Origin: Apostichopus japonicus
Taxonomy: Eukaryota > Echinodermata > Holothuroidea > Aspidochirotida > Stichopodidae
Direction: 5' to 3'
Length of the DNA stretch: 64,000 nucleotides
Assembly: GCF_037975245.1 (NCBI RefSeq)
Contig: NC_092568.1
Span: 23,028,501 to 23,092,500 of the forward strand
Made by a program: the position numbers and the translations under genes. The notes below the pieces were generated by a model that worked only from the letters and a program-made list of their open reading frames with translations, searched no databases and was not told the origin of the DNA. Of this stretch, positions 37,357 through 51,149 are shown piece by piece; position 1 is the first letter of the stretch, and the number at the start of each line of letters is the position of its first letter.

Positions 37357-40300
37357 TAAACGTCGCATTGAGAGGAGGATAGTAGACGTGAACATTAAAG
37401 GAAGCCTGGTATTTCAGTGGGTGAGCAATGGGAAGGAAATGATTTAATTCACCGGGAAACTATCGATTGCAAACACGACTGACGAGATAAAATAGAAGGT
37501 ATATGAGAGACGTTAAGTGGACTCCATGGAATACTACATAGATATAACATCATGCTATAGTGAAGGTTCAGAAACCAAGAACAAGGCAGATTTGCTTTTA
37601 TCGTGTTCTTGTACAAATGAATAACACTGGAGCAATAAAGGGATGTCGTTTATAAATAACATGGAGAAATGTAATTAAACGCTGCGACAATCGATGAATG
37701 TGTGCATGTTGTACTAGCAGTATGTTTATGTTATAGTAACATATACTGTAACGAATTCATCATTTCAATGGAATCCATGAACCTGTTTCTGTTCCAATTA
37801 ATTTATTCTAAAGGGCAAGTTTCATTATTGTTTCTTAAAAACGAATTACAATTTGAGTTATACGTGAATAAACAACTTTCTGGATAGGCCTGATTGTATG
37901 TTCAGTTTCGAGGTAGCACTAATTATAATCTCAATGTAGGATAAATATATTATATTACGAGTTAATATTATACTTCGAATTAATTATGTTTTTATTTGAG
38001 GTAAGTGGTCTGAAGAAGCAATATTTAATTGAATACTAAATAGAGTACTAATTAACGATTATTTATTATTATGTAGTTCCAGCATATTGTTCGTACAATG
38101 TTTTGTACAATTCTAGGACTACGTTATATCAAAATAAGTTCTTTCCATCTCATAGGGGCATGGAATGATGTGAAAGTATACAGACAGAACCAGTTATTTT
38201 TAATATATTACCTACATGTGAAAAATCTAATTTCTTCATACTTTTGTTTTTGTACAAACAATAAAAAAAAATATATACTATATTTTGTTTAATTATAAAT
38301 TCACTTAAAACCGGATACTGTCGACGATTCCTCGACAACGGAAGTAAACACAAGAAAAAGCAACCAAGCTGATAGGTAACAATTAAAGGTTTACCTTGTT
38401 CACGCAACATTGATCATATTGTATCATTTATTCATAACTTCTTGATTTTTTCTCTAATTTCTTTGAATAATATTCAATAACAATAATAATAATAATAATA
38501 TAATTAATAAGCGGTTGATTAAACTGCAGTCTTTGCCTTTTTGTGGACAATATTGCTTTATTGAATAGAATTATTTGAATGCAAAATAGCTCAAATTTCT
38601 TACGCATATTCGTTCTATTCATAAGTACACTTTTATATATTTTAAGCATATTATGCAAATTTGATAAATATTTAAATGAGATCAGCAAAAGAACCTAGAG
38701 CAGTACGATATATTCACATTTAAAGGTGAGTAAATTGTTCTCCATATCATATCTTTTCATGCCTATAATAGGAATGAAATTCCCTATATACTAAAAGCAC
38801 GTTTGTGTGATTCTTGCTTTCATTGCTGGTTTGTTTATGAAAAGCATATCTCTTACGTAACACTCACAAAATATATAACGATATATTCGCTTGTTAAAAG
38901 TGAAAATTGTGCATTGGTTGTTTTTATGAGACTTTTTAACGCTTCTAGTTATTAAAAAAAATATATTTCGTTTACGAAGAAAAACATTTCTGCCTTAATA
39001 GAATTTTACATACTTTTTCTTCATAAAAGAAAGTTGAATTTTAGTCAAATTCACTCAGAACTTATTTCCAAACGTTAACATTCAAATTTTGCATAATGTT
39101 GGAGTTTTATCGACAAAGATTTGAATGCGTGTGTAGGCCACTGAAGCGACTGAAATAGAAAACAACCTGTTGCATGCTCTGCTAATCAAACAGGTGTTGA
39201 CGAGGCTCCCTCCATAAACCAGAATCTAGGTAGTCACTTTATACTTTTATATCAAATGTAAGAAGATGAAGAAAAACAATAAACGTCAATGACTCACCTC
39301 CATAGCAAATGGATTATCTCGATCAGCCATGACTGCAGGAACAAAAAACAAAAATCAATGAAAGCTACACGAGATTTTGTAAATCAAAGCGATCATAGTA
39401 ATTCCATGTTGTGCACTGCTCATCAAGATTCAAAATGCAATTATACTAACGCAACTCCTCACAAATCGCAAAGGCATAACAGTACATCTTCAGTAGACGG
39501 ATGTATGTGTGTGTGTATACGCGGATACGAGCCGGCTGCAGTGAGTAAAGCCGTTGATTACCTCATCGGAGGAGAAATCGCTGAAATGATGTTTCCATTT
39601 GGCTGTTTCGTCTGCATATTTGTTTTACCTCGCTGTGTTACAGATCGTTACATGTTGAGCATAGGACGGAGAAAGCTTCTAATGATGATCTACTTTGTTT
39701 TTGTTACTCTCAACTGCAGTGGATACGATGGACTCGCCGGCAGCGAGGTTAATGGCTAAAGTTCACTTCGTTCATAATAAAGGCGGACCTCGTATAGAGG
39801 GGCTACATTACTTCTGCTTGTAACTAGGGAGCATCAGTGATGAACATTAGTGCATACAGCAGGTTTTAACAAGACGGGGATCGGCATTACTGATCCGCGG
39901 CAACGGAAAGCTACGATGTCTCCAGGGAAATATGCAACGGAAAAGCTGGATTAGTGATTAGATAATGAATTCAAGGGGTCTATATGTAAAAAAGTGATAT
40001 CTTCTTGGCTAATAAGTTTAATGCCCTCATTTTATCAAACCAATCATTTTATATACTTTTCACATACTTCAAAACGTGGCAGATACTGGCATTGGTCAGG
40101 GTTCTCAACTAGCCAAAGAGTACATAACTACACATTGATTGAGCAATGTATATGGTAGGTTGGTAGCGTGCTCAAGCTTAAAGCTTTAAAAGGCCCTATA
40201 TATACCCGATTTATGCATGATCTTGAGTTTTTACGCTGACAGGATTGGAGTCTTTCGCTGGCCGTATTTGGGCGTTGGGCTATCCATTAAGGAAACCCTG

Positions 40301-43300
40301 TTGAATTGTTTGTGAACGTTAACGTTACTCAGTAATTAAAAGCAACATTTTGAAAAAAACAAACAGTGACACAATTCATAAACCTATATAGTTTAAATAA
40401 ATTGCGATAGTCTATCTGAAATAAAGGGCAAACAGCTGCTCCAGAATAAGATTGTAACAGATAGTTACCTTTGTCCACTGACATATTTCGCTATACAGAA
40501 TCGTTGTATAGACTATTCGTCTTATATATTCACACATTTTTGCGTTTTAAATATTCAAACAATTTCTTTAAGGCACGATAAATTGTTTGAAAAAAATGTG
40601 ATAGGCTGTTACCAATTTCCTTTGGTCTGTGTTATTATAAAGATGAATATCTTTTTCTGTTTATGCATAACAGTTATACAAGTCATTACAGAAACGATGA
40701 TTATCGTAATGTCAAACATTATTTACATCTTTCATGGGTTTTCGTATCGTTTATGAAATCAGAAAAAACAAACAAACATGGAGCTACTTTCAATTCTAAA
40801 TTCTTCATGTTTGGGAACGATTGAAAACAACATGTTGAAAATAAAGTATTGAATCTTTAAATAGTATCACTATACCCATCTTGTATATGAGAAAAGTGTC
40901 CCTCCTTCATCTTATAATATAGAATACAATATGAGAATGGACGTGCAACGTTCACATCACGAGGCATGCTCTGTAGTTTCAAACAGTAAAGTGACGTGTT
41001 TATGGGGAACCCAAGGAACGCGGAATTTCGATCAAATTACTTGTCAGTATACCAAAACCTTTTGAGTATAGGACAAACGCAATGGTAATATTTACGTTTT
41101 TAAGATTGATTAGGGTAGTGGGAAGTGAATAATAGTCTTAACATCTGAGGACGCTGATAATTATACAATCGCTCTCTCTCTCTCTCTTCCAACGGTCCTC
41201 TTCTCATACTAACCCCCCCCCCCCCCACCCCCACCCCAGCCAGTCAGGGTCGTGTGATTTCACCCACCGTTAAACACTTTTGGGGTTCGGTTGTCAGTTT
41301 TCCAAATCTACCGATTACGACTCAAATATGACTGCAATTGTTCATATGAAAACACCGGCTTTCATCAAATGAAATTTAATCGATAATGTTATTAATGAAA
41401 TTGAAGCGATTTTCAATATTTCGTCTCACAAGCAGTTTTAATAATACTATAAGCGATATGCCAATAAGAATGTTCCAAATTTTCAACTTGACTTTAATTA
41501 TTGAAATCAAAAAATTTATTGGTCTAGCTAATGAACTGTTACTACCATGGCAGTGGCTAGTATCAGATAATTCCGAACATTTAATTAAAAGAGACTCAAA
41601 AAGCTACAGCTTCTAAATTTTCAATTCGAAGCTTCGATACTAATGATAGGGGTGGGGGGGTCTCACCTTTTCGTTTGACATCCTTTGCTTAAATATAGTC
41701 AGTAAGTTAATTTTCTAATCCAAATTTAGACCAAACTTCTCGGAAGAGTCTGAAATTGAAGTTATAGTAGTATTATTAATACTGATTTTATTATCTGTTT
41801 AGCTATAACCGTACCCTGTTGTGGTACTTTCATTCACAAGAGTTATTATGAAAGTACAGAATGTTGTTCAATTGAGTAATATAATTCAGTGATAGGATCT
41901 ACACAAACAGTTTATAGATAAATTCTTCAGCTGTATTCATCTCTTGTAACTTGCTGTCGTAAAATTAAAAATCAGGGATTATCCAAGATCGAAAAACCTT
42001 AAAGAGACCAATGAAACATGGACACGCGTAGAATATGCAAATGAGTTTGTTTCTTTGAGTTGCTTACTTCATTTTCCTTCAGCGTTAAATTCTAATTTTA
42101 CATCGTCTACAATTATTGAAAATATAAATCAAAGTCCATACTTTAGGTGGCGTAGAATTAATTGATCCATTGAGCTATACAATCGCTAGAGCATATATAG
42201 AGGTATACAGGTAATGGGTCCTGTACCCACATTATTGTGGCTGATGGCTTGTACTATTATGGTACTTTATAATGTAAAAAACAATAATACTATTGTACTG
42301 TAATATTAAGGCAAAAAATTAACAATACAATTGTTATCATAATATAGCATTGTACCATGTAATACTATATGCAACATCATTATTTGGAAGTTTTATATTT
42401 TATTATTATGATACAATATTATTGTACGATACAGATTGTATATGTGAACCTGCAGGTGAAGAAACATGACCGTGTACATTTTGAGCTAGAGGAGAAAATG
42501 GTTAGCAGTTTTACCCAGACCCATCCGCCTGATCCAAAGGAATAATAATCTCCATGTTTAACCAATCACGTTTTAAATTGTTTTGAATTAATTTACTTTT
42601 GACCTTCTCTATTTGTCACACTACCTGTATTCATTTATTTATGTTTATAAACATTCAATTATGAGAGATATCACAAACAATGCCAAAACTATTTTTTGCA
42701 TTTTATGCAATTTCCCCACAATTGTTAACCTTTGTGGAAGATGTTCTTATTATCTTAGTTGTGGTGTGGTATGGTTCCTTGAACTGTACAAAATGTCGAC
42801 TTTACTAATGAGAGGGCGCTATTTATAAAAATGATAGCTGGCCTATTGGTCTATATAGTCATTTAATCTTGAGAAAAAATAATTGGAGATTATATGTAGA
42901 TACAGCTTAAAGGGCAATATTTCAGATGGCAAACAATAGCTAGACATAATCTCCAATAAAATGAAATGTCTACTTTTCGGTAAAGTTTTTTTTATATATG
43001 ATTTCATTACTTTGATAAATTCAATATATTCATACGTTACAGTTTCAAGAAGCTACAGGGGATTCGAGAGTTCGATAAACACTGGTCTAATTAATGACAT
43101 GGTTTGGCAAAATTATTATCTACGCTGCAGGGTAGACGATTCTTATTTTATTTTTTTGTCTTATGCACTACTTGCAGGTAAATCACCAATTTGGGTGGGG
43201 GAGGGGGGGGGGGGGATTTAAGCAAACTCCTTTTTGATAACCCATAGTTAATGACCTGCATGAGCTTGGATTACATACAGTTTTAGCAGATTCATTGTTA

Positions 43301-43982
43301 TACACCTGGATATGATCATTTTCAAACGTTAAGAACATAGATGAGAAACAGCAAGAGTTTTTTGTCGAATGCAAAGATCAAAGAATAAATTAAGGTGTTC
43401 AGAAACTTGTGTTTAACAACGTAGTAAAATAAATCTTTAATCAGTGCATTTTAGTACTAACCTCCACTTTCGATCGTTCAACTCTGCTGACAACGTCGTA
43501 AGACTCATCATTCAAAATTAATTGGCAATCACGTTTTGGTTAAATAATCTTTGCGGTACCATAACACTAATACAGTAATATAAATCCACAACATATATAA
43601 CCCATTATTGCAGAGAAAAGTGCCTAAAAATGGTCTATGGAAATATTATTTTGGCATATGTTATGGATTTATGGAAAGGTCTCTTTTTACACATCAATGT
43701 TAAATAGGATAAATGAAAGAACTACATGGTGTGAAAAATAAAGTGGATTGCAGCTGATTTGAAACATTTTAGAAATTCGTCAGTTAAATTTGGAGATTTT
43801 ATTACTGCTATTAGAAAGTTAGGAGGGTTCTCAATGCACTAAACTTCCCGCTCCTTTTCTAGCTCAGATTCAAATGATCAAGTTATGGCATATGATAAAA
43901 TACCATGATAGGCCTAGCCATCGGTTGTCTTACATGGTTGATATGACATGCAAGTTTAAAACTTTTATCTATTCTCTTCTAT
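37357..43982. other. Long stretch without a recognised gene
   Basis: Mostly AT-rich unique DNA. It includes a GC-richer island around 39,480-39,760 with a 156-codon open frame of unknown nature (see findings), a CT repeat and 14-base C run at 41,170-41,226, an AATATT-rich segment at 42,255-42,450, a small hairpin at 42,882-42,957, and a 13-base G run at 43,203-43,215. Confidence 0.45.
42882..42957. repeat. 76-bp inverted-repeat hairpin
   Basis: Perfect 12-bp inverted ends ATTGGAGATTAT (42,882-42,893) and ATAATCTCCAAT (42,946-42,957), with partial complementarity continuing inward. It could be a tiny MITE remnant or a small RNA hairpin. No transcription signals were seen. Confidence 0.6.
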
Positions 43983-44290
43983 TCTCCTTCTCCTTCTCCT
44001 TCTCCCTCTCCTTCTCCTTCTCCTTCTCCTTCTCCTTCTCCTTCTCCTTCTCCTTCTCCTTCTCCTTCTCCTTCTCCTTCTCCTTCTCCTTCTCCTTCTC
44101 CTTCTCCTTCTCCTTCTCCTTCTCCTTCTCCTTCTCCTTCTCCTTCTCCTTCTCCTTCTCCTTCTCCTTCTCCTTCTCCTTCTCCTTCTCCTTCTCCTTC
44201 TCCTTCTCCTTCTCCTTCTCCTTCTCCTTCTCCTTCTCCTTCTCCTTCTCCTTCTCCTTCTCCTTCTCCTTCTCCTTCTCCTTCTCCTTC
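43983..44290 (+). repeat. (CTTCTC)n hexanucleotide array, about 51 units
   Basis: About 308 bp of uninterrupted polypyrimidine hexamers with a single variant unit (CCCTCTCC near 44,003-44,010). The strand asymmetry is complete, so intramolecular triplex (H-DNA) formation is expected. The 171-codon frame over it is a Ser-Phe dipeptide repeat with no start or stop features of a gene and is regarded as spurious. Near-perfect purity implies recent expansion. Confidence 0.97.
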
Positions 44291-46319
44291 AGACCAGTTT
44301 TGAAAAAAGGCTGTTACGATATAAACATTCAGCTACTTTGCTATCATAAAGAAGAAAGCATGGGCACTGTTCTTCCCGCATCTATTTAAAAAATGGTCAA
44401 AATTTTACTCTATTAATTATGAAACAGAGAAGCGCTGTTTACATTGGTTTATATTAGTTTATCATTATCTGTATTTCGTCTTTGTCTCTAATTTTGTCTC
44501 CTCGAGGTAATAAATATTCCATTGACATACTTGGGATTCATACAATTGCATTATTGGACTGTATACGTGAAAAATATGAATGTAATGTTGATGTTGCTGC
44601 ATCTCTTATATTAACAAATTAACGGAAATACAAAGATGGACGCAATAAATACGGAACAGTTCTTGATTTACAGTTTCACGAGGTGTTCTTGATATCTCGA
44701 TACACATGCTGCAATTTTCGAATAAAAACATCGAAACTGAATAAAAAAGGAAAACTTTTAATAAACTTAGCAGATCTATAACCATGAAGATTAAAGTTTT
44801 TATTTAAGTCTAAACTGAAGTGTGAAAAGTCGTAAGATACAGTAATTAAGTCAATTCACAGTTACCATTATATTCTCTCTGTTTCTTTCTTGGTGAGAGG
44901 AAGTTCTCGACAAATGTTCACATACTGGGAATCAAATCACTCCATAAAGTTATACCGTGATTTCACAAGGAACTAAGCCATTGGAAAACGTTACTACATT
45001 AGTATAATTACTTGTAAGGACATATATAAAATCAGCTGCTTTTGAAAGATTTCCTGGTGACAAGCAATGTGAAACTTATATTGAAGAGGAAAACATTCCA
45101 CATTGTTAGTTGAAACCCCCATCTCAATACCTTGCCCCTTACTCGAGATATTGTTGATTGAATGTAACCTACATTGACTGGCTATGTAAACCTTCAACAA
45201 CCCACGGAATTTGGATCGCAGTCCGGGGGGGGGGGGGGTCTGTGATGTCATCTGGGCAAAAGTTCTTCAAAAGCCTTACTTAGGCTATTATTAATCTTCT
45301 ACTTGAATTGTCAGAGCTTGAACCCTGATACATTTTGGAATGTTTGCTTAGCTGCATGTCAGAGTTCTCTGTACTTAGAATGTATCTTGTTTTGTAAATA
45401 TTTATTATGGATAAATTATGGACAAAAAAAAAAGAGAGACATTTCCAGCTGAAGTGCCCTGATGATATCATCCATTCTGCTGTTGCCAGATGCATTTTCA
45501 AAATATTCCAAAATTTGAAAAATTCACATTTTTGCGAAACAAAATGAAAGGTTTTGCCTCAAAATTCGGAAGATTTCAACATTTTTGCTAAGTCATCAAC
45601 TTTATCCACCAGAAAATCTTTTTCAGTATATCTAACTCGGCACAGAGCTACAAAATGGAATACAATAAGTTGTTGCTTCATCGTTGTGCACGGTTTAAAT
45701 CACTCTACATTAAATACTCTCGTTTCTTTATCAAATAGAACCATTACCGCATTCTCTACAATTGACACTCCGATAATATAGAATTTAAAAACCGAATCAT
45801 TTTGGTCCTTATGACAATTCGATTATTAATGTTAAAGTTTTCATTCGCGCAGTTCCTTAGTTACTGCGATAGTGTTGTGTTTCTAAGGCCCCATTGATAC
45901 TACGTGAAATCAAGCATTAAGAGAGCCGCATGTCAATTTTTAAATAGCCTATTGTTGAGTGTATATATTATAGTATTTATATAAGTTGTTTGTTTCAGGA
46001 TTTCACACTTTACCAAGATCACAAGGGCCTTTCCCTTCTTCTCTTTGTCTTTTATTCCTGCATGTGATGATCGAAGTTTTGCGTCTGTTTATAATGTAAA
46101 CCTTGTACAGCAAAAAAAGAACCCCCGTAGTTTTGTTGGTATCATATGCAATTCATTGTTGTCCCAGGAGGTTTTAGAACACTGAAAGCATTATTTCGCC
46201 TTGGATTATAACGTTGCGTAATAGTCACCAAAATTTATCTACAGTTTTATCAATCCCAAAACTTGTTTTTCATGGAGTTAAACATTTCAATATTTAAGCA
46301 ATGAAACAATTAAATATAA
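44291..46319. other. No gene seen
   Basis: AT-rich DNA with a 14-base G run at 45,225-45,238. Open frames up to 92 codons are without recognised domains. Confidence 0.55.
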
Positions 46320-46550
46320 GGAGTGCTAGCTCAGTGGTTAACGGCGGTGCCTTCCAATTATAAGGTCCCCAGTTCGAGTCACTCAAAGATTAATGCATGT
46401 CGTCCAGTTACAGAGTTGTTGACAATTGACAATTCATAATCATGGACGTTAAATATGAATCTAAAAGACTGACATCAGTCAGCTTGCGGCTTTGATAAGC
46501 CTATGAGGCTTCTTCGCGAGTTCCTGCTTGCAGGAGGATCTTACATACAT
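46320..46550 (+). mobile_element. tRNA-derived SINE, copy B
   Basis: The head has an A-box-like TAGCTCAGTGG (46,327-46,337) and a B-box-like AGTTCGAGTC (46,371-46,380) at tRNA-like spacing. The body repeats blocks of the minus-strand SINE at 6364-6610: CATGGACGTTAAAT, CAGTCAGCTTGCG, and CGCGAGTTCCTGCTTGCAGG. It ends in TTACATACAT. This copy is about 230 bp and more diverged in the middle. A 73-codon frame starting in the tail is not a gene. Confidence 0.75.
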
Positions 46551-48203
<1,653 letters not shown>

Positions 48204-48977
48204 GTTTAAGATGAAAATAATGAAACGGTACATTGAAACTTATCAAGCATATAATATAAGTAGGTTGTCAGTCAGACACACTGGCTTATTTTGGGGATGT
48301 GTTTGATTTCAACGTTGATTAATAGTTTATCATATACATAATGAAACTTTCGCTGTACATACACTTAGCGGCCTCTTGAGCTGTCCAGAGCACGATCAAC
48401 AAAACAGGAACTAGCAACTGTTAAATGTACGGGGGGGGGGTAGGGACAATTGTAAATCAAGAATCAGACATTCTGCGACAAATTTATTAGCAATTTGTGA
48501 TGATAGAAACAGAAAGAAAACCTACAATTGTATAAATATTTACAGATGCGGAGGATGAAAACGTTTCCTAGAAATTAGTTAGTCCAGGGCCTGGAATAAA
48601 TTAATCTGTAACTATATAAACAACCCATAAGAATCAGGTTTTGAAATGTGATTTAGGTGAACCATTCGGTGTAGGACATAATTCTCAAAAAATGTCACTG
48701 AAAACGGGAAGATCTTATAGGAAACTATAGGAAATCAAAATAGCTGAATGTGTGTACGCTAAGGTTGCGAATTTGATGATCAAGTAATGTTTTATGGACA
48801 TTGTTTACAAGCGTTGTCAAAATGTCATCCACTGTTCACAATTTTATATTTATTTGCATAATTGAACAAGAGCCCAATGGGCAGTATGATTCTTTGCTTA
48901 CAGGAAACCAAATGTGTTGTAATGTTATCACCCATGCACTATTATCATCATACCAGAAACGGAAGAATAAACATTTG

Positions 48978-49225
48978 GCCCAAGTGGTCCCAAACATATT
49001 GGGCCCCACAAATTCGGACCCAAATAATGTGTCCAAGAAATGTATTTGAGGTGGAAATAAAATTTGGGCCCACCCGGCCCATAAATGCGCCCGAAATGTT
49101 TGGGACCCAGATGGTCCCATACCATTAGGCAAACATGTACCAGCTATTAACCAACGACTGTATACCACATTTAATTACAATCCGACTTAAGGTTGCGGAC
49201 TTATTGCAATGTAAACATTTTGAAA
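48978..49225. repeat. Dispersed repeat: GGGCCC-rich block plus conserved 80-bp block, copy 1
   Basis: Positions 48,978-49,131 contain many copies of GGGCCC/GGTCCC-type hexamers separated by AAA/TTT-rich spacers. Positions 49,133-49,215 (ACATGTACCAGCTATTAACC ... TTAAGGTTGCGGACTTATTG) match 55,488-55,568 at most positions. The Gly-Pro-rich frames over the first block reflect the motif periodicity, not a gene. Confidence 0.65.
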
Positions 49226-49236
49226 TTTGACGCCAT

Positions 49237-49260
49237 GACCTTATGAATATTCATAAGGTC
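49237..49260. other. Perfect 24-bp palindrome
   Basis: The half-site GACCTTATGAAT is followed directly by its complement, with no spacer. It sits immediately after the dispersed repeat copy and before a region with ACACAC and a GGTTCTTTGC/GCAAGGAACC stem (49,411-49,435) that looks like repeat DNA. It could be a dimer-binding site or simply part of a repeat end. Confidence 0.8.
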
Positions 49261-49445
49261 GCATGCATAAAAAACAATAGGGCACATCCTCTCGCTATGA
49301 TGCATCTGCATAGCAAGTATGATAAATATCCATCACTCTGTTGTTGAGTTATCGCGGACTCAAGCGAGCCTCACAGACGCACTCACACACACAACATAAA
49401 CCTGACTGACTAGGTTCTTTGCTTCCAGCAAGGAACCAAAAAGCT

Positions 49446-50327
49446 AAGAGTTTATCCATCAAGTAAAATCCTCAAATGGACCAAACTGAGGTTAACATTT
49501 GTTACATGTTTGCAGTTATCATCGTTACTTGTGGTCCTGTTGAAGAGGATGGATTTGGATGTTAAGGAGGAAAAGAAAAAACAAAATGCTTAATCATATT
49601 CAATGAATAATTTGTTATTCGTCCGTACTTTACCAACATCTTGGTTGCATACTGAGTTTACATGTCAACAACACTATACACACTTTATATGAACCACACT
49701 CAGGGACGTAGAGGGGGGGGGTGTGGGGGTGTCCCACCCTCCCCCCAATCTTGGTAAAACTGACGATAGTTGGAAAATTTGAGTGCGACAGTCGGAATTT
49801 CCGACTGTCGCACTCTAATTTACCTAGGCCTATTCATACATTTCTGTCACTGTGAATAACCTAAAAATTGAAAAATTTCGGTCAAAATTGACCTTTAATC
49901 AGTTATATTACCACGTTTTCGTTGCCACTTTGAGAAATTGTATCTCGCGATCCTTATACTCCACCATACAAAACTTCGTATGATTTTGAATACTCATAGA
50001 ACTACCGTACAACGTTTGCCTGCTTCAATTCGGTTTAGTTATGTAATCATTTTGCAGGTATAACTTTCATGTCGCCATGGACTTCATGTGGACACAAATC
50101 CAGAGGGAAATGCAAACTTAACCCGTCCAGCGAAATAACCGGTTTACATATAAAAAGGGAATTAACCAGGAGTTAACGTCAAAGTTGAACCGGTTAGTCA
50201 TATTTTTAACAAGAGTTTTACAGTTTTTGGTTATTGTTTTACTTTTTACCCGACCCCTTGCGGACGGCTTTGCATGTCGTTGGAAACAATTTTGCCCGCA
50301 AGTGGCACCATGGTTTATTGACAAATC
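49446..50327. other. No gene seen apart from a G/C-rich hAT-like start and a hairpin
   Basis: CAGGGACGTAGAGGGGGG at 49,701 resembles the left end of the hAT-like MITEs elsewhere in the window, and paired C-rich sequence follows, but no right end could be matched. The perfect hairpin at 49,781-49,815 lies just inside it. Confidence 0.45.
49781..49815. other. Perfect 16-bp stem hairpin with 3-nt loop
   Basis: The arm GAGTGCGACAGTCGGA (49,781-49,796) is followed by ATT and the exact complement (49,800-49,815). The stem is GC-rich relative to its surroundings. There is no T-run after it that would suggest a terminator, and eukaryotic context makes that unlikely. It is probably a transposon terminal hairpin or an element core. 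Confidence 0.9.
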
Positions 50328-50564
50328 ATGCATTGCTCTTATTCTTCTCAAACTTTAACCGGTTCTACGAACGGATTTCGAGTTTGGTCAAGCACTATCT
50401 TTGAGTGTTCCAAACTGAATGATGGTGACTCGTGTAAAGGTCTTTTATTCTGTTATGGCAACTACTACGGTTGTAGTTGTGGATGTGGCAGGCATGGACC
50501 AAAGCTTCTCAAAAAACCTTTCTTAATCATTGAACCTCTACATTTAGTCGATGTTAGATATTGA
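50328..50564 (+). pseudogene. Cysteine-rich EGF-like/receptor exon fragment
   Basis: One frame encodes a cysteine-rich segment: NGFRVWSSTIFECSKL followed by DGDSCKGLLFCYGNYYGCSC and GCGRHGPK. The CxGxYYGCxCxC pattern is typical of extracellular EGF-type modules of receptor proteins (for example multiple-EGF or Tie-like receptors). A TGA stop lies in frame just before the first Met. No 3' splice acceptor precedes the block, and no good donor follows before the frame loses similarity. It is therefore read as a broken exon, probably related to the fragment at 50,844-50,983. The parent gene is not identified. Confidence 0.45.
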
Positions 50565-50843
50565 TATGTCAATAACAATACAGTTTGTCACAGAGAAAAT
50601 ACCGTGAACCAACTGATTTTGTAATGCAGAAATCCTGATTACATGTGCACTGAGCAGTCCCGAATCCAGGTATGTATGAGACTTTAGACCCTCCTTTTCA
50701 AACCCGATACTGATATCGTTCATTTGGTATGTAAAATACATTTCATTTTTCTTTTTTCTTTTCATTTTTGCGATTTCGTTTCCTATGAATCGTCTGCTCA
50801 GTTTTATGAGATCTTACTTATTTTGCATTATTTTACTGCACAG

Positions 50844-50983
50844 AATGTCGTAAAGGTTCATTCGGGGTGGACTGCAAACAACATTGCAACTGTATCGACC
50901 ATGAATGCGATATCCAGACAGGTACTTGTCCGAATGGCTGCAAACCTGGATACACTGGTTTTAACTGCCAAACTCGCATCTGA
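50844..50983 (+). pseudogene. EGF-like exon fragment with good 3' splice acceptor
   Basis: A polypyrimidine-rich stretch ending TTTTACTGCACAG precedes 50,844. The frame then encodes 45 residues beginning CRKGSFGVDCKQHCNC and ending CPNGCKPGYTGFNCQTRI, followed by TGA (50,981-50,983). Eight cysteines in the order C-x8-C-x3-C-x-C-x4-C-x6-C-x3-C-x7-C, with GYTGFNC at the end, match an EGF-like module. The stop comes at once after the module, where a receptor would continue, so this is either the last exon of a truncated secreted protein or a decayed gene piece. It is close to, and plausibly once contiguous with, the fragment at 50,328. Confidence 0.5.
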
Positions 50984-51149
50984 TTGGCCAGAATAAATCT
51001 GGAATAAATCTATTAATAGCAAATATCTTTCAGGATCTGTATTTCTAGACCTGAGAAAAAATATTCTACCTAGTTAACCATTCTATTCTAATAAACAAGT
51101 TATCTACATATGGTCTTTCGGAAAGCCCTGGGGTATAAGGGTATAAGCA

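Noticed and set aside
44291-44310. CRISPR-like or regular spaced repeats
   Set aside because: No direct repeats with unique regular spacers were found anywhere; eukaryotic context makes CRISPR implausible.
43874-44389. 171-codon Ser-Phe repeat open frame
   Set aside because: It is simply the CTTCTC microsatellite read in one register; the flanking codons show no domain or regulatory signals.
48836-49168. Gly-Pro-rich frames (GPGGPKF, GPNLWGP)
   Set aside because: They arise from the periodic GGGCCC repeat; the two strands and several frames are open together.
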